DNA from: Mauremys mutica
Taxonomy: Eukaryota; Chordata; Testudines; Geoemydidae
Direction of reading: 5' to 3'
DNA length: 64,000 bases
Assembly (NCBI RefSeq): GCF_020497125.1
Contig: NC_059075.1
Coordinates: 33,392,003 to 33,456,002 of the forward strand
Part shown: piece by piece, positions 12,818-22,642 of the stretch
Position numbering within the stretch: position 1 is the first letter of the stretch
How the letters are laid out: every line of letters begins with the position of its first letter
Notes under the pieces: model-generated
The model's database searches: none
The model's input: only the letters and a program-made list of their open reading frames with translations
What the model was told of the DNA's origin: nothing
Program-made: the position numbers and the translations under genes

Positions 12818-13850
12818 TTGCTTTTGGCATTCACAGAACAACTGCAGAGGGTGGACCATCGCTTTTGGACTGGCGAAACAAGCACTAAATGGTGGGATTG
12901 TATAATCATGCAGGTGTGGGATGACGAGCAATGGCTACAGAACTTTCAAATGCGGAAAGCCACCTTCTTGCAACTCTGTGCGGCGCTCGCCTCAGCACTA
13001 TGGCACAAGGACACCAGAATGAGAGCTGCCCTAACCATAGAGAAGTGTATGGCAATTGATGCATGGAAGCTGGCAACTCTAGACTGCTACCTGTCGGTCG
13101 CAAATCATTTTGGAGTCGGGAAGTCGACCATTGGGGCTGCGTTAATGCAAGTGTGCAGGGCAATTAATCACATCCTGCTGACTCTGGGAAATGTGTGTGA
13201 AATAGAGGATGGCTTTGCAGAAATGGGTTTTCCTGACTGTGGAGAGGCGATAGATGGCACACATATTCCAATTTTGGCACCAGACCATCTTGCAACAGAG
13301 TACATCGATAGGAAGGGGTACTTCTCCATGGTGTTGCAGGCACTTGTGGATCACCTTGGGCGTTTCACTGACATCAATGCGGGGTGGTCCGGGAAGGTGC
13401 ATGACACACACATCTTCAGGAACACTGGCCTGTATAGAAAGCTACAAGCGGGGACTTTCTTTCCAAACCAGAAGATTACAGTGGGGGATGTTGAAATGTC
13501 CATTATAATCTTGGGAGACCTGGTGTACCCCTTTCAGCTGTAGCTCATGACACCTTACACTGGAAACCTGGACAGCAGTAAGGAGTGGTTCAACAACAGG
13601 CTGAATAGGTGCCAGATGACAGATTAAAGGTGTACTGGCAATGCCTTTATGGCAGGTTAGACCTTAATGAGGATAATATTCCCATAGTCATAGCCACATG
13701 TTGTACATTGCATAATCTTTGTGAAGCTAAGGGTGAAAGGTTTGCACAGGGTGGAGTGTTGAGACAGGCTGCTTGGCTGCTGATTTTGAGTAGCCAGATA
13801 CCAGGGCTATCAGAGGAGCACAGAGGGGGGCAATTCGAATCAGGGAGGCT
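12818..13850 (+). pseudogene. Harbinger DDE transposase (HARBI1-like)
   Basis: The first 241 codons are open. Landmarks include NHFGVGKSTIGAALMQVCRA (the helix-turn-helix-like part), ECGEAIDGTH-type text at 13232-13270 (first catalytic Asp in AIDGTHIPI) and AGWSGKVHDTHIFRNTGLY at 13380-13435 (second Asp). After a stop at 13541-13543 the sequence continues in other frames with PYTGNLDSSKEWFNNRLNR and LDLNEDNIPIVIATCCTLHN, the C-terminal block. The stretch that should carry the third catalytic acid (the VE.AFG.LK box) is deleted or scrambled around 13605-13640. The family length is about 350 residues. Dead transposase; it sits head-to-head in space with the Myb gene's 3' end. Confidence 0.8.
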
Positions 13851-14071
13851 TTGAGGCAACACTTTGAAAATGAGAACCAGTAATGTATATATCTGTGATT
13901 GGTGCTGCAATGTTACATTACATGTAATTTTCCTAGGAAGTAATGGTGACATTTGGAACCTTACATTCCAGCAAGCACATGAATAAACTGCCTGTATATG
14001 TATTGGCAGTGCCTACTATCTCAGTTTGTAGAAAACAAATAAAGATGAGTTACCATTCAAAAATTTTGTTA

Positions 14072-15780
14072 TTATTGCACAAGAAACAGCACACAGAAAC
14101 ACACAAACATACAAAGATGCTTGGTGGGAAAGAAGGTACCAGGGAAGGGCAGACTTTCAGAGTTGTGTGTAGGTCCAGCTCTCATTATGAAAGTTGTCTG
14201 AGGGGGTGGAGTGAAGGGGAAACCTAGAAGTCGCAGAAAGTGGAAATGACTGTGCAGGCGGAGTTGGGGGAGAGAGGGACATGGAAAAGAATTCTGAATG
14301 TGCTGCAGGGGAGGGTGGGCATGGATCTGCTTGGTCTGCAGCTTTATTAAGGACTTCAGCATTTGCGTTTGCTCCTCCATTACTTTAATCACCCGCTCAG
14401 TAGCATCCTTAACAAATTCCTGATTTTCTTTTCTGTCCTGCCTTTTGGCTTCCCAGTACTCCTTGCATTCCCTTTTCTCTGCATTGAAGGAGTACAGTAC
14501 CTCCCAGAACATGTCTTCTTTGCTCCGTCTTGGGCACTTTCTTATCTGGCAGAGACGCTTGGCCAGCGTGTGTGGGGTGTTTCTGAAGGCCACATCTGCC
14601 AAAGCCCAAGGAACAATGCACAGAAGCATGATTGTTAAATTCACGCACAGCATTGAACCATTTCAATAAAATACACTCTTTGCAACATAACAATCACTTT
14701 CTCACTGACCTTGGGCAAGCACAAGCTCTGCGAACACCCAAAGCATGGTGAGTGTTGGCAGGGGGGATGGGGCTTCATATGGGGAAAAGAGCACTCACTC
14801 TGCAAGGAACTGGGGGAAAAGTTCTAAAATTCTCCTACACTTTTCTAGAGGCGGGGGTCATTCTAGAAGACATCTCACGGCTAAGGGTAAGCAGGGAAAT
14901 GAAGGTACATCTATTACATACTTCTGGCTTCCACCCTACTCCCTATGCTGCTCACTTGTGTGCCGCTTTGATCCCCGCACAAGCAATGGCGCAGGAAAGT
15001 TCCCTACAATGGGGGAAGGAACAAAGCTGCTCTGCCAAGGAACCTTCAGCAGTGGATTTCCAAGTACCTCCAGGAAACTTTCCTGGAGATCGCTCTGGAG
15101 GATTCCCATGAGATCTCAACATACATCAACACCCTGTTCTGCTGTACTGATTAGCTACATAGGGAAATGTCCAGCTCACAGAAACACAGCCAGCCTTCCA
15201 CATTTCTATATCCTGAACCCACCTCCACACTACACAAACCACAGCCATTTACCAGGTGTCTCCTCTCCTGCTTCTTGCTCACTGGAGAGTAACTGCTGAG
15301 ACTGGCTGTACACCTCTGGAGTGGTGAACAGTTCCTGGCTGCCTGCCCCACGGGGCGAACCTGCCGGGAGCGCCACATCATCTAACTCTACCTCTTCATT
15401 AATGATTTCGTCCTCCAGGTTAGGTCCTCTTTCCACTGCTTCCAGGCCCACCGAAGTATCCACGGGTCTCGGCAGTGGAGGTGGGGTCGCGACTGAGGAT
15501 AGTGTCCACCTTCTTATAGAACCGGCAGGTCTTAGGTGCAGCACCGGAGCGACAGTTTGCCTCCCTCACCTTATGATACACCTGCCTCAGCTACCTTATA
15601 TTTGCTCTGCACTGCAGCATGTACTGATCATAGCTCTTCTCACACAAGAAATGTGCCCATATCCCAATTCCTACGGCTCAAGCGCAGCTGTGACTGCACA
15701 GCTTCCTCTCTCCATATGCTGATCAGATCCAGCAGCCACACAGTGGTCCAAGCGGGAGACCATTTTCTGCAATAACCTAT
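14072..15780 (-). pseudogene. Harbinger Myb/SANT-like DNA-binding protein, broken
   Basis: The first part (about 15700-15500, minus) reads LRQVYHKVREANCRSGAAPK and TCRFYKKVDTILS, the trihelix Myb/SANT fold found in Harbinger accessory proteins, where it guides transposase to the ends and the nucleus. Next comes an acidic segment (DEIINEEVELDD, about 15420-15380). The second part (14600-14330) reads LAKRLCQIRKCPRRSKEDMF and ECKEYWEAKRQDRKENQEF, ending in a coiled-coil-like RVIKVMEEQTQMLKSLIKLQ. Frames change between the parts, and an intron may lie between about 15240 and 14610. Stops in the first part show decay. Confidence 0.68.
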
Positions 15781-16172
15781 CATGGTCATCTGGGAAGATG
15801 CTCCACACCGAGCAAAGAGGAAATGGAATTTCAGAAATTCCCAGTGCTTCTAAGGGGTAGGGGTAGATGGTTGTTTACCTGGCTGCAGGGCAGTGGAGTT
15901 CAAACTGCTGACTAGAGCGGTCACGATGGGCCTTGTGGGACATCTCCTGGAGGCCAATTAAAGCAATACAATGATGTGTAGTGTCCACACTGGCACTTTG
16001 TCGACAAAAATTTAGAGGAAAAAGATTTGTCTCTCTCAGGGTGGTTGTATTTTGTCTTCAAAGCAGGGCATTTTTGCCAACAAAAGTCACATCGCAGTGT
16101 GTAAGCATTCACTGTTTTGTCAACAAAAACTGCCTTTTGTCAACAAAACTTGGTAGTGTAGAGAAGGCCTTA

Positions 16173-17039
16173 GACAATGAGTCGGCAATGTCTCCTTGGA
16201 ACTTTAGAGGAACGCCAATCTTGAGAGCCACTGCTACAGGCTAGGCTCTGCCAGTAAAAGCCCTTCAGTGTTGTTCTTCCTCTAAAAACGGTCAGAAGGA
16301 TAAAACTTTCTATGCATGGTATTCATGTCTTTTATTTTATTTCCCCAAAAATTTACTTCAGAAAATCCATTGCAAAGACTCCTTGAGGCTTCAGAAAGAA
16401 TTTGGAGTCCAAAACTATTGTTTTTATTTGAGCCTTTGAAGAATTTAAGTCTTTTAGTACTGCTTATGGAATTTGTTATTAATGAATAATATACATTAAA
16501 CACAAATCTTCTTTAAATGTAAAATCTCTATTTTTATTTATTTTTTCTCTTTACTCATTTTTCTTATCAACATGATGGTTTGGGTTCTGTTAGTATCTGC
16601 TCTGGGAAAATAAACATAAAAACTCTTTGGTAACTCTTTGGTAGCCAAGTAATAAAATTAATCCATTCTTTAGCATTTTAGTCCATCCTTTAGGAGCAAA
16701 GTTGAGCTATCTCAAACTGCAATAAACAAAAGTCTATACTCTGATGTGAGACCATCAGCAAAAATCCGTTAGTTTTAATAAAACATTGAGCCCCTCCAGG
16801 TTCCAACAAAACACCTGGTTGCTTCCGCTAAAGATGAAATTCATACAGAATAGTTTTTAAAATTTGCATTGTTTTGACTATTGTCTTCATGGCCAGAACT
16901 CTTTCTGTTTGTCAGTTCTCTGGCTTAATCAATCATTGGTAAAATATTAGCAACATTGCATTTTAGCATCTATTTTAACAGCTTGTATCTTAGAAAGATG
17001 AGCTGAAGGCTAGATTCAATCTTTTCTTGCACAGGAGGA
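16173..17039. other. intron, no feature recognised
   Basis: AT-rich spacer with no inverted termini or coding blocks seen. Confidence 0.35.
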
Positions 17040-17775
17040 AGTGCAGCAATTGACATACTGGACTAGACCACTGGCTCATCTAGTCCTGTATTCACCCTCT
17101 GATCGTGGCCTCTCATTGTTTCAGAGAAAGGTGCAGAACACCTCTTTTATCTGCTTCTTCCAAAAGTACTTCTGCACATTCTAATACAGGGCCTCTTTGT
17201 GTATATAATGCCCTTTCTCAGTCACTCTGCAAAGCCAGTACCCTCTGCATATTCATATCTTTCTAAAGACCCTCTTATGTCATGATGCATACAAGAAATG
17301 AACTGACTGACTATGGATAGTGTGTGAGCATTTTGAAATTATTTATCTTTTAAAAAACCAAAACAGAATATTTATCATGCCAAGTTACCTCCATCTCTGT
17401 TTTATTTGTTTTTGTTTGTTTGTGTGTTTGTTTTTTAATGCAAACTCTTGGAAAGTACATAATACATGATGTTCACTGCCAGAAGAAAAATTAAACAATA
17501 CTAATAATTCAGTAGTGGAAATTGATATGAGAGGCTAAAACTTTTTGAATTCTTCTAAGTTCTTGCCTTCAATTATAAATTGTGGCAACGAGTTCCACAG
17601 ACTAATCATGCATTCTTATTTAACTCTATCATGTCTCTTTTTATTTGTTTCTTCTCTAAAATGAAGAAGCTCAGCTTTTCTGTCACTCTTCATATAAAAG
17701 TCTTTCCATGCCTCTAGCTCTTTTTCACACATCTCTTGACCTCTTCTATTTCTTCTATAACTCTTTTGAGATCCG
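17040..17775. mobile_element. LINE 3'-region-like fragments (CR1/L2 group)
   Basis: TGGACTAGACCACTGGCTCA, TCTAGTCCTGTATTCACC and CAGAGAAAGGTGCAGAACAC resemble a common sauropsid LINE tail. GTGGCAACGAGTTCCACAGA at 17582 and a pyrimidine-rich run to 17775 resemble another CR1 segment. This is similarity of words from memory only; orientation and family are uncertain. Confidence 0.4.
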
Positions 17776-17830
17776 AATTGATAAAAGTATTCTGGGTAAA
17801 GGTGTAAATATGTTTGTGTATCTATATATT

Positions 17831-17890
17831 AGTGTGTGTGTGTGCACGTGGAGAAATTTTGAAATAGCGTGTGTGTGTGTGTGTGTGTGT
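17831..17890. repeat. (GT)n microsatellite, interrupted
   Basis: Two GT runs (17832-17844 and 17869-17890) separated by a 24-base interruption. Confidence 0.9.
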
Positions 17891-18147
17891 AAGGCTTTGA
17901 AGTAGGTTTATTTTGTTTGTATGTGCGGTAGGGAGCTTTAATTGGTTCTTCTTTTTCATTTACTTTTTATTGGTTTTATGTTGCACACTTCGTTTTTTGT
18001 TTTTCTTCATTATTTGCCGTTTTAATATTTTTGTTTTCACAGTCTAATAGTACTGCAGGACAAATAATGGCAGATACAGTGTGTAATATGCTTCTTTGCC
18101 TGAATTTATCTTTTGAGAATCTGAGAGGACAAGCCTCTGACTAAACC

Positions 18148-18960
18148 AGTGTCATAGACCTTTCTGGACATTCACCAAGCTGCTGTGGTTGGATCCAAAT
18201 ATTGGATCCAGCATGCTTCTAAGTGCACTCAGTCTGGGTTGTGGCTAGGTGCTTGGCTTTGGCTTCCAGGCTTATGCCCAGAGTGCAGACTCCCTGTCTG
18301 GTATCACTTCTAGGAAGTGAGAACCTGTGGTCCAGCTGCTTTAATCCCCAACACCAGTGCTGAACATCCCCCCCATCCGAGGCCTCTCCAGGAGCTTAAG
18401 CACACTATTTCCCAGAGCTCCACCTTTATAGGTAAACTTGTTCACTGTTTAACCTTTCAGCAACGTATAACAGTTATGACAAGGAATCCAGAAGCTTTGA
18501 AAAGTAATCCCTTAAACACGTACACACATTTTATTCATAGAGAAAGCATCCAGACTTACAGATCCATGCAAAAATAACACAATCCGCACAGAATAACTGT
18601 CCCTTCAGTGTCCTCACCACTCAAAGAGCCCACTTGGGTTTTAGTCAGTCCTTGCAGGGTCCCCAAACCCTCCTCACCTTGTGTTTTTTAAAAGCAAGTT
18701 CTTATACTTTGTTACTCCTTTACTGCTGGGGGATTTCCACTGATCCGACCAGGGCCCCGCAGACAACCTGGGAAGAAGAACCAGTTTTCTTCATCTTGGC
18801 CAATCTTTTTAGCATATCCATTATATTGCCAAGGCAAAGTCATTCCATATTAATGACATTTTTGATTGTCTTGTAGCTGCTTCCAGATGTGACAGCCTCC
18901 CTGTTAGCAAATTGCTAATTTTGTACACACTGAGAATTAGAGTTATACATAGAGTCCGTA
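18148..18960 (-). mobile_element. possible retroviral LTR, old
   Basis: Starts TGTCATAGACC and contains, read on the minus strand, an AATAAA (about 18530) and a TATAAAG (about 18425). The layout around CACATTTTATTCATAGAGAA resembles the better-defined minus-strand LTR at 49313-50082 (GCACATTTATTCTTAAGG). No paired LTR or duplication is visible, so this is a weak call. Confidence 0.3.
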
Positions 18961-19990
18961 AAACCAGTCAGAAATCATGAGATGTACACAGATTTCTCAA
19001 ACCAGCACAACGAGCAACAAGTCCTGTAAGCAGATGGTGCAGAACTTGTTGTTATTCTTCAAGTGCTTGTTCATGCGATTCCATTCTAAGTGTGTGCTTG
19101 CCCACATGCACAGTTGTGGGAATTTTTTGCCTTAGCGGTATCCATAAGGCTGGCTCTGGCACCCTCTAGAGTGCCGCGCTCGTGCACCAGTATATGAGGT
19201 GCCACCAGCCCTACGCCCTCTCAGTTCCTTCTTACCACAAATGACGATTGGTCAGAGAGCCTTCCTCTTGTCTCGCAAGTGGATAGTGGTTTCTAACAAC
19301 CTATAGATTGTCTCTTTCTATATAGTTGTTAGTACTTAGTGATTAAGTGTTAAGTGTTAGTGAGTTAGTCCCAGCAGGGACTTTGCCCCGAGGCGGGGCA
19401 TGTCCCGGTCTCCAGGCTTTAAACCCTGCTCAACTTGCAACAGGCTTATGCCTGTTAGTGACCCCATTAGCAGCTGCTTAAAGTGCTTGGGAGAGTCACA
19501 CATAAAGGAGACGTGCAGAATCTGTGAGAACTTTCCCACTCTTTTTGAGTCCTGGGCTGACATTCACCTAAAGACCCTCCTCACGGAGACTGCACTTTGC
19601 CCAGTGTCAGAACCATCCCACTCTGATTCAACTCCCAGTACATTGGCGTGGGTGTGGAGCACCCTACTGGACGTGAGTTCTGCCTGGCACCGTTTGCCCT
19701 CGCCGGTACCCAAGAAATGCCCGAAAAAGCAGTGTGGCTCTTTGGCACAGAGTAAAGAGGGGAAGGGGGTGTTCAGCAAAGGACCAATTTCAGGCCTCAC
19801 GGCCACCTTGGAGCTCCAAGGGGGTGTATCTCCAGCTGGACACCCCCAGCCCATCCAGGGATCTGCCTCCGACTCCTGGGTGCAGTAAGGGACTCTGGCA
19901 CCTCTTAGTGTCTTCCAGATGGCTAGGGACCTAATGGCCATTCCGGTACTGCCCACACTGCGACCTGCAACAGATTCGACTAAGGCTCCC

Positions 19991-20374
19991 TGTAACCGGG
20001 TCCTTTCCTGGGCCGCCCCCTGCTGAGCTCTGTGCTCCCTGAATAAAGCACTGTGAGGATTTTCTTGCTGCAGCACCCGTGGCTTTTATTTACATACAGT
20101 TCCCACCACCAGCGATACTATGTACAAACTTACAGGTCTTCCTATCTCCTCTTTACAGGGGGTCTCCCTTCAGCCTGGAGACTACCCCTTCCCTGGCCAT
20201 CCCCTTGCACTGGCTGCCAGCCAGCCTTTATAGCTCTTCTACTAGCAGGCCCACAGGTGCAGCCAGTTCCAGAGGCCAGGCACCAGACTTCTCCCCAGCC
20301 CCAATCTATTTCCCCTGATTGGGGCTGGCTGAGCAGGGGCTAATTAGGTGCCTTTGCACCAGCACCCTGCTACA
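19991..20374 (-). repeat. 3' LTR of the Gypsy element
   Basis: Paired copy of 22259-22642. On the element strand it is preceded by a polypurine tract (plus-strand CCTCCCCCCTTAAG at 20377-20390). Confidence 0.9.
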
Positions 20375-20385
20375 CACCTCCCCCC

Positions 20386-21366
20386 TTAAGCTGGTGCCGG
20401 GCCTGGTCTTCCTCGGCCTCGCCTTCCGCGGCCAGGGATTTTCTTCTGAGGTTGGGCCTCCTGCCCAGCCGAGGGGTCCCCTGAAACAACCCCATAGGGC
20501 TTTGGCACTCCACACCCACAAAAGGTACATTGGGTAGGGGGTGAGGCACCCCACAGGTCCACGCTTACCCAGAGGTCCTCACACCATTCACACGGCTGGG
20601 CCAGCCACCCCAGAGGCTCCTCTTTCCTTTCCAGTGGGGGTGATGGCTCAGAGCTCACTGCCCCGAGTTGGCCCCCTATCTCTGGTCCAGGTCCTCTGTC
20701 CCTTTGCTGTTGGGCCTCACTCTGCTGAACGCCTTCTACCTCCCCGAGGGCTCCCTCCCCCAGGTGGTCCTGCCCCGGGAGCTCCCTGGGCTCCTCAGTC
20801 ATTCCCTCCTGTTTACTTTCTTGGCTCTGTTGTCTAGGCTGTTCTACTTCTCCCCCCGGAGGTTGTGGGGCCTTCTCTTGCTCCCGATCTGCCTCCCCTG
20901 GGGCCTTGCTCTCCCTTTCTAGGGTTCTTTTTCCCCTCATTCTCGGTTGCTTCCCCCCGGCCGCCTTTCCCCTCAGGGGAAAGTGCCAGTCTTGCCCTAG
21001 GACCACGGGGTAAGCTAACCCTTCAATTACCCCCACCCGCTTCCAGGTAAACCGCCCGTCTACTTCGAGAGGTACCTGGGCCACGGGACAACATTTCCTA
21101 TCCCCGTGGATGCAGTCCACCCACATCCGTCCCCCGGGGATAAGCCAGTGCGGCTTCACCAAGCGCCGCTGTGCAAAGGAGCGGGCGGAGGCCGTGTCCA
21201 CCAGACCCCTCTGGGGCCTTTTGCCTACCCGCACCGGGATGGTGGTCAACCCACGCCTCCTTTCCCCCACCCCAGCCCTAGTCCATCCGCAAAAGTCCGC
21301 CGCCCCACACTCCATCACCGGGCAGTCCCGACTTTTGTGTCCCAGCTGACCACACCGCCAACACAC
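20386..21366 (-). CDS. Gypsy CCHC knuckle and retropepsin-like protease, partial polyprotein
   Basis: An open frame of 326 codons. CWRCGQLGHKSRDCP near the start is a nucleic-acid-binding CCHC zinc knuckle. Residues 50-135 form an aspartic protease-like domain: RGLVDTASARSFAQ has D-T-A-S in place of the usual D-T/S-G, and AYPVVLGQDWHF matches the end of the fold. The last 190 residues are Glu/Gln/Pro-rich with a Cys-rich patch (CEWCEDLW, CTFCGCG). Where reverse transcriptase should follow, the frame ends beside the polypurine tract. The DTAS variant may weaken catalysis. The frame is open but is the downstream part of gag-pol, so translation alone is doubtful. Confidence 0.7.
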   Translation of the reverse strand: MCWRCGQLGHKSRDCPVMECGAADFCGWTRAGVGERRRGLTTIPVRVGKRPQRGLVDTASARSFAQRRLVKPHWLIPGGRMWVDCIHGDRKCCPVAQVPLEVDGRFTWKRVGVIEGLAYPVVLGQDWHFPLRGKAAGGKQPRMRGKRTLERESKAPGEADREQEKAPQPPGGEVEQPRQQSQESKQEGMTEEPRELPGQDHLGEGALGEVEGVQQSEAQQQRDRGPGPEIGGQLGAVSSEPSPPLERKEEPLGWLAQPCEWCEDLWVSVDLWGASPPTQCTFCGCGVPKPYGVVSGDPSAGQEAQPQKKIPGRGRRGRGRPGPAPA

Positions 21367-21389
21367 GAACTGCCCCGGGCGGCTAGGGG

Positions 21390-22206
21390 TCCCCTTGGGC
21401 TCCTCTCATCGCTTGTCCGGCGGCTTCACCCCGCCGTGCTCACGGGGTTTCCTGCCCCCCTCTGGGTCTCGCAGGACTCGATGCTCCCTCACTGGGAAGT
21501 CAGCCTCCGCATATTCCTCGGTCCTTTGCACGGCCGCTTCCAGAGTGGCCAGCTGGTGTCGCCGCACCCAAACCCGCACGCTGTCAGGGAGGCCCTGTAG
21601 AAACTGTTAAAGGACCACCTGGTCCATTATCTGGCCCACCGTGTGGGCGTCAGGCCTCAACCACCAGGTTGCCCAGTCCGATAACTTTTGCGCAAAGGCC
21701 CGGGGCCACATACGCCCTATCCATCGGGCTGCCCGAAGCTTCTGGCGGTATTTCTCGGCCGACAACCCGAGGCGGTCTAAGATTGCCGCCTTCACCACAT
21801 CGTAATCCCTGGCTTGGGTCTCCGTCAGGGCCATATACGTGGCCTGAGCCTCCCCGGTGAGATAAGGGCCCAGCCGTAGGGCCCAGGTGGTATGATCCCA
21901 ACCGGCTCCCAGGGCCACCCACTCAAAGGTGCCCAAAAAGGCATTGGGGTCATCGGCGGGGGCCATTTTACAAAGGCTGAGGCCTGGCGTTCGGGTCCCA
22001 TCCCCCACAGCAGGACTCACCAATTTCTGCAGGAGCTGTTGCTGTACAGTTGACTGCTCTTTGATAAAGTCCTGGAGGGCTTTCTGCTGCTCGGTCTGCC
22101 AGACGAGGAGAGCCTGCCGCTGCACCTGTTGGGACTCCTGGAAAGACTGTAGCGCCTTTTGCATTTCGGTTTGCTGCTCGGCGAGCCATTGCAGGGTGCC
22201 CTCCAT
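21390..22206 (-). pseudogene. Gypsy gag (capsid)
   Basis: Starts at 22206 (MEGTLQWLAEQQTEMQ), a Gln-rich coiled-coil-like N-terminus of about 70 residues. It continues with the capsid-like block AFLGTFEWVALGAGW...GPYLTGEAQATYMALTETQA (about residues 95-135) and the R...WARWWLRPD region. A TAA at 21604-21606 interrupts it, after which FLQGLPDSVRVWVRRHQLAT and AAVQRTEEYAEADFPV continue in frame to the CCHC region. A second stop lies near 21408. Only two lesions in gag indicate a recent insertion. The fold class is the Ty3/Gypsy capsid, related to the vertebrate SCAN and PNMA domains. Confidence 0.75.
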
Positions 22207-22238
22207 GCCCAGGCTGCCACACTGCGTCTATGGCACGA

Positions 22239-22256
22239 TTCCCGGACAAGCCCCCA
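22239..22256 (-). promoter_or_regulatory. primer binding site, tRNA-Pro type
   Basis: Two bases inside the 5' LTR the element strand reads TGGGGGCTTGTCCGGGAA. This matches the tRNA-Pro 3'-end complement known from gammaretroviruses (TGGGGGCTCGTCCGGGA) with one mismatch in 17. Confidence 0.8.
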
Positions 22257-22258
22257 CG

Positions 22259-22642
22259 TGTAACCGGGTCCTTTCCTGGGCCGCCCCCTGCTTAGCTCTG
22301 TGCTCCCTCAATAAAGCACTGTGAGGCTTTTCTTGCTGCAGCACCCGTGGCTTTTATTTACATACAGTTCCCACCACCAGCGATACTATGTACAAACTTA
22401 CAGGTCTTCCTATCTCCTCTTTACAGGGGGTCTCCCTTCAGCCTGGAGACTACCCCTTCCCTGGCCATCCCCTTGCACTGGCTGCCAGCCAGCCTTTATA
22501 GCTCTTCTACTAGCAGGCCCACAGGTGCAGCCAGTTCCAGAGGCCAGGCACCAGACTTCTCCCCAGCCCCAATCTATTTCCCCTGATTGGGGCTGGCTGA
22601 GCAGGGGTTAATTAGGTGCCTTTGCACCAGCACCCTGCTACA
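22259..22642 (-). repeat. 5' LTR of the Gypsy element
   Basis: On the minus strand it starts TGTAGCAGGGTGC and ends CCCGGTTACA. A TATAAAG box lies at about 22497 (plus-strand CTTTATAGC) and AATAAA at about 22354 (plus-strand TTTATT), in the correct order for U3-R-U5. It differs from the 3' copy at four sites. Confidence 0.9.

Larger units (their letters stand above)
12307..16172. mobile_element. PIF/Harbinger transposon, near full length
   Basis: Inverted termini: left CTTATCTACACTACCAAGTT TTGTTGA, right the inverse of CTTCTCTACACTACCAAGTT TTGTTGA, with TAA on the left and TTA on the right as the typical 3-bp target. The 3.87 kb interior holds the two genes that define the superfamily: a DDE nuclease on + (12818-13850) and a Myb/SANT-type DNA-binding protein on - (about 15780-14072), arranged convergently. 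Both are broken. A short non-autonomous relative with the same terminal motif lies at 63160-63428. Confidence 0.8.
19991..22642 (-). mobile_element. Gypsy element, gag-protease only, young
   Basis: Two 384-bp LTRs (19991-20374 and 22259-22642) flank 1884 bp. The element is flanked by the perfect 5-bp duplication CTCCC (19986-19990 and 22643-22647). The LTRs begin TG and end CA on the element strand and differ at four positions by eye. The interior has a tRNA-Pro-type primer site, gag, a CCHC knuckle and a protease, but no reverse transcriptase, RNase H or integrase. It lies antisense to the DIRS host and to EML5, and must depend on proteins from a relative. Confidence 0.9.

Noticed and set aside
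12349..12909. 186-codon open frame on the minus strand
   Set aside because: Antisense to the Harbinger leader and transposase start, with no domain; a shadow of that element.
14745..15299. 184-codon open frame on the plus strand
   Set aside because: Lies opposite the Myb/SANT pseudogene of the Harbinger element; composition only.
17831..17890. CRISPR-like or regulatory repeat
   Set aside because: Plain GT microsatellite in a vertebrate intron.
19564..20076. 170-codon minus-strand frame
   Set aside because: Crosses the boundary between DIRS gag and the Gypsy LTR, so it cannot be an ancestral gene.
21106..21600. 164-codon plus-strand frame
   Set aside because: Antisense to Gypsy gag-protease in a GC-rich region; no domain.
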